Source: Lewinellaceae bacterium (lineage in GTDB: Bacteria; Bacteroidota; Bacteroidia; Chitinophagales; Saprospiraceae). Taken from it: 64,000 nt of DNA. A model generated the notes under the pieces. The model saw only the letters and a program-made list of their open reading frames with translations. It did no database searches and was not told the origin of the DNA. The stretch spans positions 186,001-250,000 of the forward strand of contig JACJYP010000002.1 of the NCBI GenBank assembly GCA_020636045.1, read 5' to 3'. How positions within the stretch are numbered: position 1 is the first letter of the stretch; each line of letters opens with the position of its first letter. Positions 24,133 to 32,695 of this stretch are shown in pieces. Made by a program: the position numbers and the translations under genes.

Positions 24133-25390
24133 AAAAACTGCTGCCGGCCCTCATTTTGCTCGCTCCCTGCCTTATTGCCTTCCGGTCCGGTTCATCGAAC
24201 CCCGCTACAGAAGGCTGGATGGAACTCATCAACGGCAAGGACTTTACAGGCTGGCGGGCCAGCGAAAACACCGGTACCTGGACGGTGGTGGACGGGCTTT
24301 TGCAGGCCGAGGGCAAGCGCTCGCACCTTTTTTACGAAGGCGAGCACCTGGGCGGGGGCTTCCGGAATTTTGAAATGGAGCTGCAGGTCAGAACCTTCAA
24401 ACTGGCCAATTCGGGCATTTATTTTCATACCCGATACCAGGAAACCGGCTGGCCGGATCACGGTATCGAGATACAGGTGAACAATACGCATGTCGGCGAG
24501 GGCGACTATATCGAACTCAAAAAAATGGGCAGCCTGTACGGCCTGCGGAACATTTACAAGACGTTCGCCCGAGACGGCGAGGGACGACCGTGAAGGCGCG
24601 GGTGGAAAGCGACCGCGTGCAGGTATGGCTCAATGGTGTCAAAACGGTGGACTATGTGCAACCGGAACATACGCACCCTGCTGTGCGGCAGCTTTCAAAA
24701 GGCACTTTTGGTCTGCAGGGGCACGACGTGCTGAGCAAAATGCAATACAAAAGTTTCAGGGTCCGCCGCCTGCCCGATGATGCGCGTTCCGGCTTGCCTG
24801 CACCCGCGCTCGGCGCCTGGCACGACAGCCTGACGGTCATGCAGGGCCGCCAGTTCGCTTTTATCGACCTGAACCCGCAGGGTAGTTTTTCCGCGAAAGA
24901 ATTGACGGATTACTTCTATGTCACCGGCATCAACCTGGCCCTGGTGAAAAGCCCCGGAAAAGCGGGATCGCTGAAAACCGCCAAACGGCTTCCGCTGTTC
25001 ACAGGGATTAAAGTGAATGCGGGGAATGTCGCCAATGTCAAGGCCGGCATTGCCGACTATATCATCGGAGAAAGCACGGACCTTCCCTCTGCCCGGGCAT
25101 TGCTCGGCTCGAAAAAGATTGACATCTGGTCGGACAAGGGGCGATCGCTGGCTACGGAAGAAGCCGCGGCACTGCTGGATCTGGCAAAGCAGAACGGCGT
25201 CGCCATCGAGATCGACAACATTGCGCGAACACCTTCCATCAGGGTGCTGAAAATGGCAAAGGAAAAAGGATGTACGTTCACTTTTTCGGGGTTGATGCCC
25301 GCCGGCAATATGGAAAAGTCGATCTATGTCGTGGAAGCCATCAAGGGGGCAGGGCTCGATTACAAGGACCTGTTCATCCCGAAGTGGTGA
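24129..25390 (+). pseudogene. DUF1080-like gene split by a single-base frameshift, with an unusual C-terminal barrel-like domain
   Basis: Frame 1 (24129-24593) has a signal peptide (MKKLLPALILLAPCLIAF), then a 3-keto-disaccharide-hydrolase-like domain (DUF1080) seen in ELINGKDFTGWRA and SGIYFHTRYQETGWPDHGIE. It stops early at 24591. A second frame (24590-25390) continues the domain with KARVESDRVQVWLNGVKTV. Restoring one T after 24581 gives GEWTTVKARV, the expected family sequence, so a one-base deletion (or sequencing error) explains the break. After the DUF1080 part comes a 180-residue alpha/beta domain (VKAGIADYIIGE, LATEEAAALLDLAKQNGVAI, FSGLMPAGNMEKS) that looks like a PHP- or TIM-like barrel. 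The enzyme would be exported; activity is uncertain. Confidence 0.82.
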
Positions 25391-25435
25391 ACGGCAGCCG
25401 CTTTTCACCTTATTTTTTCATCTCTAAACTGCGCA

Positions 25436-26479
25436 ATGGATTACAGAGCACTTGGCAATACATCACTCAAAGTCAGCAAGATATGCCTGGGCACCATGAC
25501 CTGGGGGCAACAAAACTCCGAAGCCGACGCCCATGAACAAATGGACTATGCAGTAGACCGGGGCATCAATTTTTTCGATACGGCGGAACTGTACGCTGTG
25601 CCCGCCACGCAGGAGAATAACGGCCTCACGGAACAATACATCGGTACCTGGTTTAAAAAGACGGGCAAACGCGGGCAGATCGTCCTCGCCACCAAGATCG
25701 CGGGGCCGCGTGCCGATCTTTGGTTCATACGCGATCAGCAACTCAACTATTCCGCCGCGCAGATCAGGCTGGCACTGGAAGGCAGTCTGCGCCGCCTGCA
25801 AACCGATTACGTCGATCTCTATCAACTTCACTGGCCCGAACGCAAGGTGAATTCATTCGGCAAACTGGGCTTCCGCTACGACCCCGCCGATCCCTGGGAA
25901 GATAATTTCCTGGAAGTGCTGCAAACGATGGAAGAACTGAAAAAAGCCGGCAGGATACGCCATTTCGGCCTGTCGAACGAGACGCCCTGGGGGCTGATGC
26001 GTTGCCTGCACCTTGCGGAAAAACACGGATTATCTGCCCCGGTGAGCATCCAGAACCCGTACAGCCTGCTCAACCGCACCTTCGAGGTAGGACTGGCGGA
26101 ATGTGCCATCCGCGAAAAATGCGGCTTGCTGGCCTATTCGCCGCTGGCGTTCGGGCTGCTGTCGGGGAAATACCACAAAAAACTCGACACCCCGAACGAC
26201 CGCATCAACCAGTTCAGGAACCTGAAGCGCTACAACAACCCCCATGCCTGGAAAGCCACGGAGAAATACCTGGCCCTGGCTGAACGGCACGGCCAAAGCC
26301 TTGCGCACATGGCCCTGGCTTTTGTGACGCAGCAACATTTTACCACCGCCACCATCATCGGCGCGACGACGATGGCACAGTTGAAGGAAAATATCGAAAG
26401 CGCCGGACTGGTATTGCCGGATGAGATGTTGAAGGAGATCGAAGAGATACATATGGAAATACCGAACCCGGCTCCCTGA
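25436..26479 (+). CDS. Tas-like NADP(H)-dependent aldo/keto reductase
   Basis: A 347-residue AKR, the length of E. coli Tas. Seen: MDYRALGNTSLKVSKICLGT start, catalytic Asp and Tyr in FFDTAELYAVP, catalytic Lys in VLATKIAGPR, His in YQLHWPERKVNSFGKLGF (a Tas-type insert), and a cofactor-binding tail (TTATIIGATTMAQLKENIES). It reduces carbonyls with NADPH in the cytoplasm; the physiological substrate of Tas is unsettled. It starts 45 bases after the frameshifted gene and ends 7 bases from the convergent murB. Confidence 0.93.
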   Translation: MDYRALGNTSLKVSKICLGTMTWGQQNSEADAHEQMDYAVDRGINFFDTAELYAVPATQENNGLTEQYIGTWFKKTGKRGQIVLATKIAGPRADLWFIRDQQLNYSAAQIRLALEGSLRRLQTDYVDLYQLHWPERKVNSFGKLGFRYDPADPWEDNFLEVLQTMEELKKAGRIRHFGLSNETPWGLMRCLHLAEKHGLSAPVSIQNPYSLLNRTFEVGLAECAIREKCGLLAYSPLAFGLLSGKYHKKLDTPNDRINQFRNLKRYNNPHAWKATEKYLALAERHGQSLAHMALAFVTQQHFTTATIIGATTMAQLKENIESAGLVLPDEMLKEIEEIHMEIPNPAP

Positions 26480-26486
26480 CGTTTTC

Positions 26487-27515
26487 TCAGAGAATATTCA
26501 CTTCAGGTTCGAGGCGGATGCCCAAAGCCTGCTCCACCGAGTCAATGATGGCATAGGCTAGTTTTTTTACTTCTTCGCCCGTCGCGCCGCCGTAATTGAC
26601 CAGCACCAGCGCCTGTTTTTCATAGCAGCCGGTATTTCCGACCCGTTTGCCTTTCCAGCCGCATTGTTCGATCAGCCAGCCTGCCGGCACTTTGACGTGT
26701 GTTGGCCGGTTCGGCAATTCGTAGAACGGCAACTGCGGGTACCGTTCGCGGATGCGCTCCATGATTTCCCTTTTTACTTCCGGGTTTTTAAAAAAACTGC
26801 CGCAATTGCCGATAACGGCGGGGTCGGGGAGTTTGGAACTGCGGATACGGATCACCGCCCGGCTGATGTCGGCGATGCCGGGTTTTTCAATGCCTTCCGC
26901 TTCGAGCGTCTTTTTTATATCGCCGTAGGTTAAATGGATGCGATGGTCTTTTTGCGTAAGCGAAAGCGTGACCGAAGTAATGCAGTAACGGCCTTTTGCT
27001 TCGCGCTTGAAGATGCTGTCGCGGTAGCCGAAACGGCATTCGGCCTTGCTGAAATGCCGGATGGCGCCCGTTTCAAGGTCCAGGGCTTCGAGTTTTACGA
27101 ACACGTCTTTCAATTCCACGCCGTAGGCGCCGATGTTTTGCACCGGCGCGGCGCCCACAGTGCCGGGGATCAGGCTGAGATTTTCCACGCCGCCCAGTCC
27201 CTGCCCGATGGCCCATAACACGAAGTCGTGCCACACCTCGCCGCCGCCTGCTTTTACCCACACTTTTCTGGAGAAACGGCGCACGACCTCGATGCCGCGT
27301 ATTGAATTTTTGAGCACCAGGGCATCCGCGTCCTTTGAAAACAGGATGTTGCTGCCGCTGCCGAGCACGAGTACGGGTAGTTTGTTGCTGCGAAGAGCGG
27401 TTCGTAACTCATCTACGCTGGCTACTTCGGCAAAACAGGCCGCTTCAACGGCGATCCCGAATGTGTTGTAAGGCAACAAGGATACGTTTTCTCGGACAGT
27501 CATCGTGGGGGTCAT
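26487..27515 (-). CDS. murB: UDP-N-acetylenolpyruvoylglucosamine reductase
   Basis: FAD enzyme that reduces UDP-GlcNAc-enolpyruvate to UDP-MurNAc in peptidoglycan synthesis. The protein has 342 residues. It starts with the family motif YNTFGI, then the FAD motif VLGSGSN(I), GVENLSLIPGTVGAAPVQNIGAYG, and the YRDSIFK insert of type I (E. coli-like) MurB. The catalytic Ser lies in NCGSFFKNP, and the late NYGGATGEEV is present. The start at 27515 is supported by an ATGA overlap with the upstream gene, with which it forms an operon. Confidence 0.96.
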   Translation of the reverse strand: MTPTMTVRENVSLLPYNTFGIAVEAACFAEVASVDELRTALRSNKLPVLVLGSGSNILFSKDADALVLKNSIRGIEVVRRFSRKVWVKAGGGEVWHDFVLWAIGQGLGGVENLSLIPGTVGAAPVQNIGAYGVELKDVFVKLEALDLETGAIRHFSKAECRFGYRDSIFKREAKGRYCITSVTLSLTQKDHRIHLTYGDIKKTLEAEGIEKPGIADISRAVIRIRSSKLPDPAVIGNCGSFFKNPEVKREIMERIRERYPQLPFYELPNRPTHVKVPAGWLIEQCGWKGKRVGNTGCYEKQALVLVNYGGATGEEVKKLAYAIIDSVEQALGIRLEPEVNIL

Positions 27516-28672
27516 TCAAAAAGGCAACGCGCCTGGCGCATGAGCAGATCGATGTTTTGTACCTCATAGTCTTCGTAGCCCGTTCCCCAGGCGATGCGAA
27601 GTTTGTCGAGTTCCGATTTGCGGATCTTTTTCAGCGCGGAGGCCTCCACGGGGTACTGCCCCTGAAAGCGGTATATCTGCGTTTCGGGGTCGAGGTAGCC
27701 GTCGTCGTTGCGCTGGCTGTACAGGGTGATGGTGGTCCCGTCGATCAGTTTGAGCACGGCGATGCTGTTTTTGGCCAGGCTGCCGAAAGACCGGCGCACG
27801 TTGTTGTCGCGGATGCTGAATTGCAGGTGTAAAGAGACGCTTTCGCCGGCTGCGGAAAGTGCGGCTTCACAAACGATGTGCGGCTGACCCGGCGGCAGGA
27901 GTTTTTTCATCACGTCATTGGTGTAGCGGAACAATTCCTCCCGCCGTAGTTCCCGGTAGAGTTCACCCGAAAACTCGTCGCGTGTGTTGCGCGCCAGCGC
28001 ACAGGGCTTTTCCGGAGGATTCAGCATCACGTCTTTTTTGGGGTCGTAAGGTGTCACAGGGCGCGTGCTCCGGTCTGTGGTTTTGGGCGCCGGCGCCTCC
28101 TGTACGGCTTCCGGCAGGGCAGGGGGGAGGCTATCGGCCGTCACCACGCCTTCCGTGCCGATGATCGCTGCAATCGGCTTTTCATAATTCTCCGGGTGGA
28201 GCAGTTCGTCCAGTTCTTTCAACTGGCGGTAACATTTGGAGAGGTTTTTCCGGCGGCCTTCGGTGTCCATTTCCGCTACTTTTTCTGCAAATGCAAGTGC
28301 TTTGGATGCCTGCTTAGCCTGCCTGCCTGCTTCCCGGTCGGTTTTTTTCGCTTCCCTGGCGAGCGAGGACAGCGAATCGATCTCCGCTTTCGTCATCAGG
28401 GTATCTTTTTTGGCGGCGTCGGACAACTGGTCGGCAGCGGCATAGGCCTCTGCTGCTGCTGCGGCTTTCTGTGAAAAAGCAGCGTCGAAAGCCTGCGCAT
28501 GTTCCTGCAAAAGCCTGGTCCACTCATCTGCTTCGCTATCCGTGAGGCTGTCCGGCTCGGGCGGCGCGGCAGGAAAAGTGGCTTGCTGCGCAAGGCCGTG
28601 GAGGCTTAAACACAAAAAAGCAAGGGCCGCGAGGATAATGTTCGGCCTTATGGTTCGGTTATTCATAGTCAA
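27512..28672 (-). CDS. Exported hypothetical protein upstream of murB
   Basis: A 386-residue exported protein of unrecognised family. It has a signal peptide (about residues 1-28, ending in GLAQ), then a long Ala/Lys/Glu-rich helical region (about 45-160, e.g. AFSQKAAAAAEAYAAADQLS), a Pro/Thr linker, and a C-terminal beta-rich domain (about 240-386). The C-terminal part recalls uncharacterised Bacteroidota domains that follow secreted coiled coils. The stop overlaps the murB start by ATGA, so it is translationally coupled to a cell-wall gene. A TAATTTTG box on the minus strand at 28731-28738 is a likely promoter. Confidence 0.75.
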   Translation of the reverse strand: MTMNNRTIRPNIILAALAFLCLSLHGLAQQATFPAAPPEPDSLTDSEADEWTRLLQEHAQAFDAAFSQKAAAAAEAYAAADQLSDAAKKDTLMTKAEIDSLSSLAREAKKTDREAGRQAKQASKALAFAEKVAEMDTEGRRKNLSKCYRQLKELDELLHPENYEKPIAAIIGTEGVVTADSLPPALPEAVQEAPAPKTTDRSTRPVTPYDPKKDVMLNPPEKPCALARNTRDEFSGELYRELRREELFRYTNDVMKKLLPPGQPHIVCEAALSAAGESVSLHLQFSIRDNNVRRSFGSLAKNSIAVLKLIDGTTITLYSQRNDDGYLDPETQIYRFQGQYPVEASALKKIRKSELDKLRIAWGTGYEDYEVQNIDLLMRQARCLFE

Positions 28673-28730
28673 AAGAAGAATTCAAAACGGTTTGTAACGC
28701 CTGAAACCGGGGCAAGCCATACATTCGCTG

Positions 28731-28738
28731 CAAAATTA
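28731..28738 (-). promoter_or_regulatory. -7 box for the 27512-28672/murB operon
   Basis: TAATTTTG on the minus strand, a perfect TAnnTTTG, 58 bases before the ATG at 28672. No TTG at the -33 distance was found. Confidence 0.5.
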
Positions 28739-28855
28739 AGAAGTTGTCTGATAACCCCCGTTGCGGGTGAAAAATCGTTTTCCGGACGCAGCGGCAGAGA
28801 AATCACGGCCCTTTACCGGCGCAGTTTCTGTTGTTCATCACCGTCATACTTTAAC

Positions 28856-31015
28856 ATGAAAGCACTGTTTACTTTTTTCATTTCTCTTGTCCTTTTATTT
28901 CTGACGGCCTGCAACTCGGGCAATCATCAAAGCAATACCCAAACGATGGAGTTTAAAAAGATACCGGTGACCTATCCTGCCACCGCGAAGGATACGACCG
29001 TGACGGACAACTACTTTGGTACGATCGTAAAAGACCCTTACCGCTGGCTGGAGGACGATCAAAGCGCGGAGACGAAAGACTGGGTGCAAAAGCAGAATAT
29101 CGTGACCTTCGGCTACCTGGGACAGATCCCGTACCGCGAAAAACTCAGAAAACGCCTCGAGGAGATCTGGAATTACGAAAAATACGGCACGCCCTTCAAG
29201 GAAGGCGGCAAGTACTATTTTTTCAAAAACGACGGCCTGCAAAACCAAAGCGTGCTGTATGCGCAGGACAACCTGAACAGTCAGCCGGCCGTATTGCTTG
29301 ATCCCAATACCTTCAGCCCCGACGGCACTACATCGCTGCAGGAACTCAACTTCTCGAAAGACGGCCGCTATCTTGCCTACAGCATCTCGAAGGGCGGCTC
29401 TGACTGGCGCACTATTTTTGTGAAGGACCTGCAGACCGGGCAAATGTTGCCCGACCAGATCGAATGGGCAAAGTTTACGAATATCGCCTGGCAGGAAACG
29501 GGATTTTACTACACCCGTTTCCCCGAACCGGCGCCCGGCGCCGAACTGACGGCCGCCAACAAACTGGGCGCCGTGTATTTCCACAAACTGGGCACCTCGC
29601 AGGATAAAGACCTCGCCGTGTACAGCGATAAAACCCACCCCGATCACTCATTCGGGGCGAGTACGACCGACGACGAGCGGTTTTTGTGCGTATCGGGCTG
29701 GGAAAGCACCAGCGGGAACCTGCTTTATGTGAAAGACCTCACGAAACCGGGCGCGGCCTTCGTACCCGTTTCCACCAGTTTCGAGCACGACTTCCATGTG
29801 GTGGACAACATCGACGATAAACTGATCGTGCTCACCAACAACAACGCGCCCAATCAACGCCTCATCCTCATAACACCCGGGCAGCCCAAACCCGTGCACT
29901 GGCAGACGCTGGTGCCCGAAGACAGTTCCGACGTGCTGCAAAGCGCGACGGTATGCGGCAACAAGATTGTGTGCTCCTATCTGCACAACGCATCCAGCGC
30001 GCTGCGGGTGTACGACCTCAACGGGAAGTTGCTCAAAGATGTGGCCTTGCCGGAGATCGGTACGGTGAGCAGTGTGAGCGGGAAAAAAGAAGAAGATCAG
30101 GCTTTTTTTGCCTTTACTTCTTTCCTGCGACCTATGACCATCTATTCCCTGGACATGAATACGCTGGAGATCGCCGTGTTCAAGGCGCCCAAACTGGACT
30201 TTAATCCCGATGCCTTTACCACCGAGCAGCTCTGGTATGAGAGCAAGGACGGTACCCGTGTGCCCATGTTCGTTACGCGGAAAAAGAACATCGCATACGA
30301 CGGCTCTAACCCGACCCTGCTGTACGGCTACGGCGGCTTCAATATTTCCATCACACCCGGATTTTCCCCTTCCCGGGCGGTCTTGCTGGAAAACAACGGC
30401 ATCTATGCGGTGGCCAATATCCGGGGCGGCGGCGAGTTCGGCGAGAAATGGCACGAGGCGGGCACCAAATGCCGCAAGCAGAACGTATTCGACGACTTTA
30501 TCGCCGCAGCCGAATACCTGATTGAGAAGAAATACACATCATCGGCAAGGCTGGCCATCCAGGGTGGTTCCAACGGCGGCCTGCTGGTCGGCGCCTGCAT
30601 GACGCAGCGCCCCGACCTGTTCGGCGTGTGCTTTCCGGCAGTCGGCGTGCTCGATATGTTGCGATACCACCAGTTTACCATCGGCTATGCCTGGGCGGTC
30701 GATTACGGCCGCAGCGACAACAAGGACGAGTTCCCCTGTCTGTATAAATATTCGCCGCTGCACAACGTAAAGAAAACGGCCTATCCGGCCACGATGATCA
30801 CGACCGCCGACCACGATGATCGCGTAGTGCCCGCGCATTCGTTCAAATTCGCAGCGACCCTGCAGGAAAACCAGCAGGGCGACAAGCCGGTGTTGATCCG
30901 CATAGAAACGAGTGCTGGCCACGGCGCCGGCAAGCCGACGGGTAAACTGATCGACGAAGCGGCCGACTTCCTGAGTTTCATGCTCTGGAATATGAAGGTG
31001 CAGGTGGTTTACTGA
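28856..31015 (+). CDS. Prolyl oligopeptidase (S9A), lipoprotein
   Basis: A 719-residue serine peptidase that cleaves after proline in short peptides. The N-terminus is a lipoprotein signal (MKALFTFFISLVLLFLTACN, Cys19), so it sits in the envelope. A seven-bladed propeller (about 85-430) follows the family start PATAKDTTVTDNYFGTIVKD, PYRWLE. The catalytic domain has GYGGF, the nucleophile Ser572 in QGGSNGGLLVGA, the Asp in TADHDDRVVPAHSFK and the His in SAGHGAGKPTGK. The length is standard. It stands alone, convergent with corA with an 18-base gap. Confidence 0.95.
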   Translation: MKALFTFFISLVLLFLTACNSGNHQSNTQTMEFKKIPVTYPATAKDTTVTDNYFGTIVKDPYRWLEDDQSAETKDWVQKQNIVTFGYLGQIPYREKLRKRLEEIWNYEKYGTPFKEGGKYYFFKNDGLQNQSVLYAQDNLNSQPAVLLDPNTFSPDGTTSLQELNFSKDGRYLAYSISKGGSDWRTIFVKDLQTGQMLPDQIEWAKFTNIAWQETGFYYTRFPEPAPGAELTAANKLGAVYFHKLGTSQDKDLAVYSDKTHPDHSFGASTTDDERFLCVSGWESTSGNLLYVKDLTKPGAAFVPVSTSFEHDFHVVDNIDDKLIVLTNNNAPNQRLILITPGQPKPVHWQTLVPEDSSDVLQSATVCGNKIVCSYLHNASSALRVYDLNGKLLKDVALPEIGTVSSVSGKKEEDQAFFAFTSFLRPMTIYSLDMNTLEIAVFKAPKLDFNPDAFTTEQLWYESKDGTRVPMFVTRKKNIAYDGSNPTLLYGYGGFNISITPGFSPSRAVLLENNGIYAVANIRGGGEFGEKWHEAGTKCRKQNVFDDFIAAAEYLIEKKYTSSARLAIQGGSNGGLLVGACMTQRPDLFGVCFPAVGVLDMLRYHQFTIGYAWAVDYGRSDNKDEFPCLYKYSPLHNVKKTAYPATMITTADHDDRVVPAHSFKFAATLQENQQGDKPVLIRIETSAGHGAGKPTGKLIDEAADFLSFMLWNMKVQVVY

Positions 31016-31033
31016 TGGCCGGGCGGGCCTGAT

Positions 31034-32095
31034 CTACAGCCACTTTTTCTTTCTGAAATAATACAGCATGAGCAGCGAGATCATGAACATGGTCGTCAGG
31101 GCCGCGAAATAGCCGTAGCGGAAATGCAGTTCGGGCATGTGCTCGAAGTTCATGCCGTAGACGCCCGCCAGAAAAGACAAGGGGATAAAGATGGTGCTGA
31201 TGACTGTCAGCACGCGCATCACGTCGTTGAGGCGGTTGGCGGCTTCCGCCTGGTAGAATGCTTCCATACTGTCGAGCAGATCGCGCTGGTTGTCGATGCT
31301 GTCCAGCAATTGCGCGATGTGATCGGATACGTCGCGCAAGTACGGGCGGTTCGATTCGTCCACCATTTCCCATTCCGTGCGCTGAAAACGCGACAGGGCG
31401 TCGCGCAGGGGGAGCAGCCGGTGCCGAATCTGGTTGACGACCCTTTTCAAATCGAAAATGCGCTCCTTTATGGCTGCGTTGATGCCTTTTGTGTAAATTT
31501 CCTCTTCCAGTTCCAGTACCTGGGAATCCAGTTCGTCCAGCACGAGGTAATAGCCGTCCACGATGTTATCGACCAATGCATAGGTCAGGTAATCGGAGCC
31601 TTTTTTACGCAAACGGCCCAGCCCTTCGCGTGCGCGGGTGCGTACGGCTGAAAAGGTATCGTCGGGGTCTTCCTGGAAGGAGATCACAAAATTGTTGCCG
31701 GCGAACAGGGCGATCTGCTCGCTGCCGAGTTCCAGGGTGCCCGCTTCGAGGCGCAGGTTGTGCAGCACGAAAAAAAGGCCGTTGTCATACTCTTCCATTT
31801 TGGCGCGCTGGTGGGTATTCAGCACGTCTTCCAGGGCCAGGGGATGTATCTGAAAATCCTGGCCGATCTGCCCGACCAGTTTGGTATCCGTCAGGCCGCG
31901 CACGTCGGTCCAGAACAAGCCGCCGGACCTTCCTGCCCATTCGGGATGGTAGTGGTGTTGCTCGTCGTATGTCGGCTCGTTGAACCACATGGACAACACG
32001 ACGGAGGGATTTTCGGCGCGGTCGCCGGTGTACACGAGCGAGCCCGGCGGCAGGCCCCGTTTACTGATCTTATGTCGCCGTTTCTTTTTCGACAT
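31034..32095 (-). CDS. corA: CorA-type magnesium/divalent cation channel
   Basis: A 353-residue CorA. It has a cytoplasmic N-terminal funnel (about 1-280) with long helices (VLELEEEIYTKGINAAIKER) and two C-terminal TM helices. The pore signature YGMNF (residues 313-317, in GVYGMNFEHMPEL) marks the Mg2+ entrance. It is pentameric in relatives. The length is normal. A near-match to the -7 box on the minus strand (TATCTTCG, 32106-32099) lies a few bases upstream of the start. It is a single gene. Confidence 0.95.
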   Translation of the reverse strand: MSKKKRRHKISKRGLPPGSLVYTGDRAENPSVVLSMWFNEPTYDEQHHYHPEWAGRSGGLFWTDVRGLTDTKLVGQIGQDFQIHPLALEDVLNTHQRAKMEEYDNGLFFVLHNLRLEAGTLELGSEQIALFAGNNFVISFQEDPDDTFSAVRTRAREGLGRLRKKGSDYLTYALVDNIVDGYYLVLDELDSQVLELEEEIYTKGINAAIKERIFDLKRVVNQIRHRLLPLRDALSRFQRTEWEMVDESNRPYLRDVSDHIAQLLDSIDNQRDLLDSMEAFYQAEAANRLNDVMRVLTVISTIFIPLSFLAGVYGMNFEHMPELHFRYGYFAALTTMFMISLLMLYYFRKKKWL

Positions 32096-32695
32096 GCTGC
32101 GAAGATAGTTGGAAAAAGAGACTGTGTAAAATGTGAGAACATACCGCTTTCGGGCAAAATCTTTATTTCAGTATTTTTTAATATCTGTGAGAATATCCCC
32201 CGGAATTGGTACGGTTTTTGGCTTTTCGTATGAATCAAATTTGTAAGACAGCCGACAGAACTCAAGACAGTTTTCGACAGAACAGGATTTTGAAGTTTAA
32301 CGAATTTTCTTATATGTTTGATAAACAGCAAGTTGCGTAAAATCCGCTTTGGATTCGTTCGAAATTAAGTTAGACGGTTCGCGGATTTCGCTGTAAACTT
32401 GCCCCGTTTTTTTGGACCTGAGCGCGCATTTTGACATTGCGAATCAAGTCTCGAGGTCATCTTATCCTGCTTTAATCGTCGCGTGCCCCGGAGGCATGCG
32501 CTAATCCTCGCCCAGCGGTTGGTTTCTCGTGTTACCCGAATCTACGGCTAACATTTTTTTATGATTGCACGAAGAAATCAGAACTGTAACACAGCTTTTT
32601 TTATACATTCCAAACCGATCGCCTGCATGAAGAAACGCGTACCCTTCTTCAGTCATCTTTCCACCATTTATTTCCCTTCATCAAATTTGTTGACC
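32096..32695. other. Intergenic region before the giant HYR gene
   Basis: A 600-base gap, more AT-rich than its surroundings, presumed to hold the promoters of corA (minus) and the HYR gene (plus). The best plus-strand candidate is TAAACTTG (32394-32401), one mismatch from the -7 box. The HYR gene frame is open from 32561, and an ATG at 32627 (MKKRVPFF) competes with 32696. No RNA gene or repeat was recognised. Confidence 0.4.
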
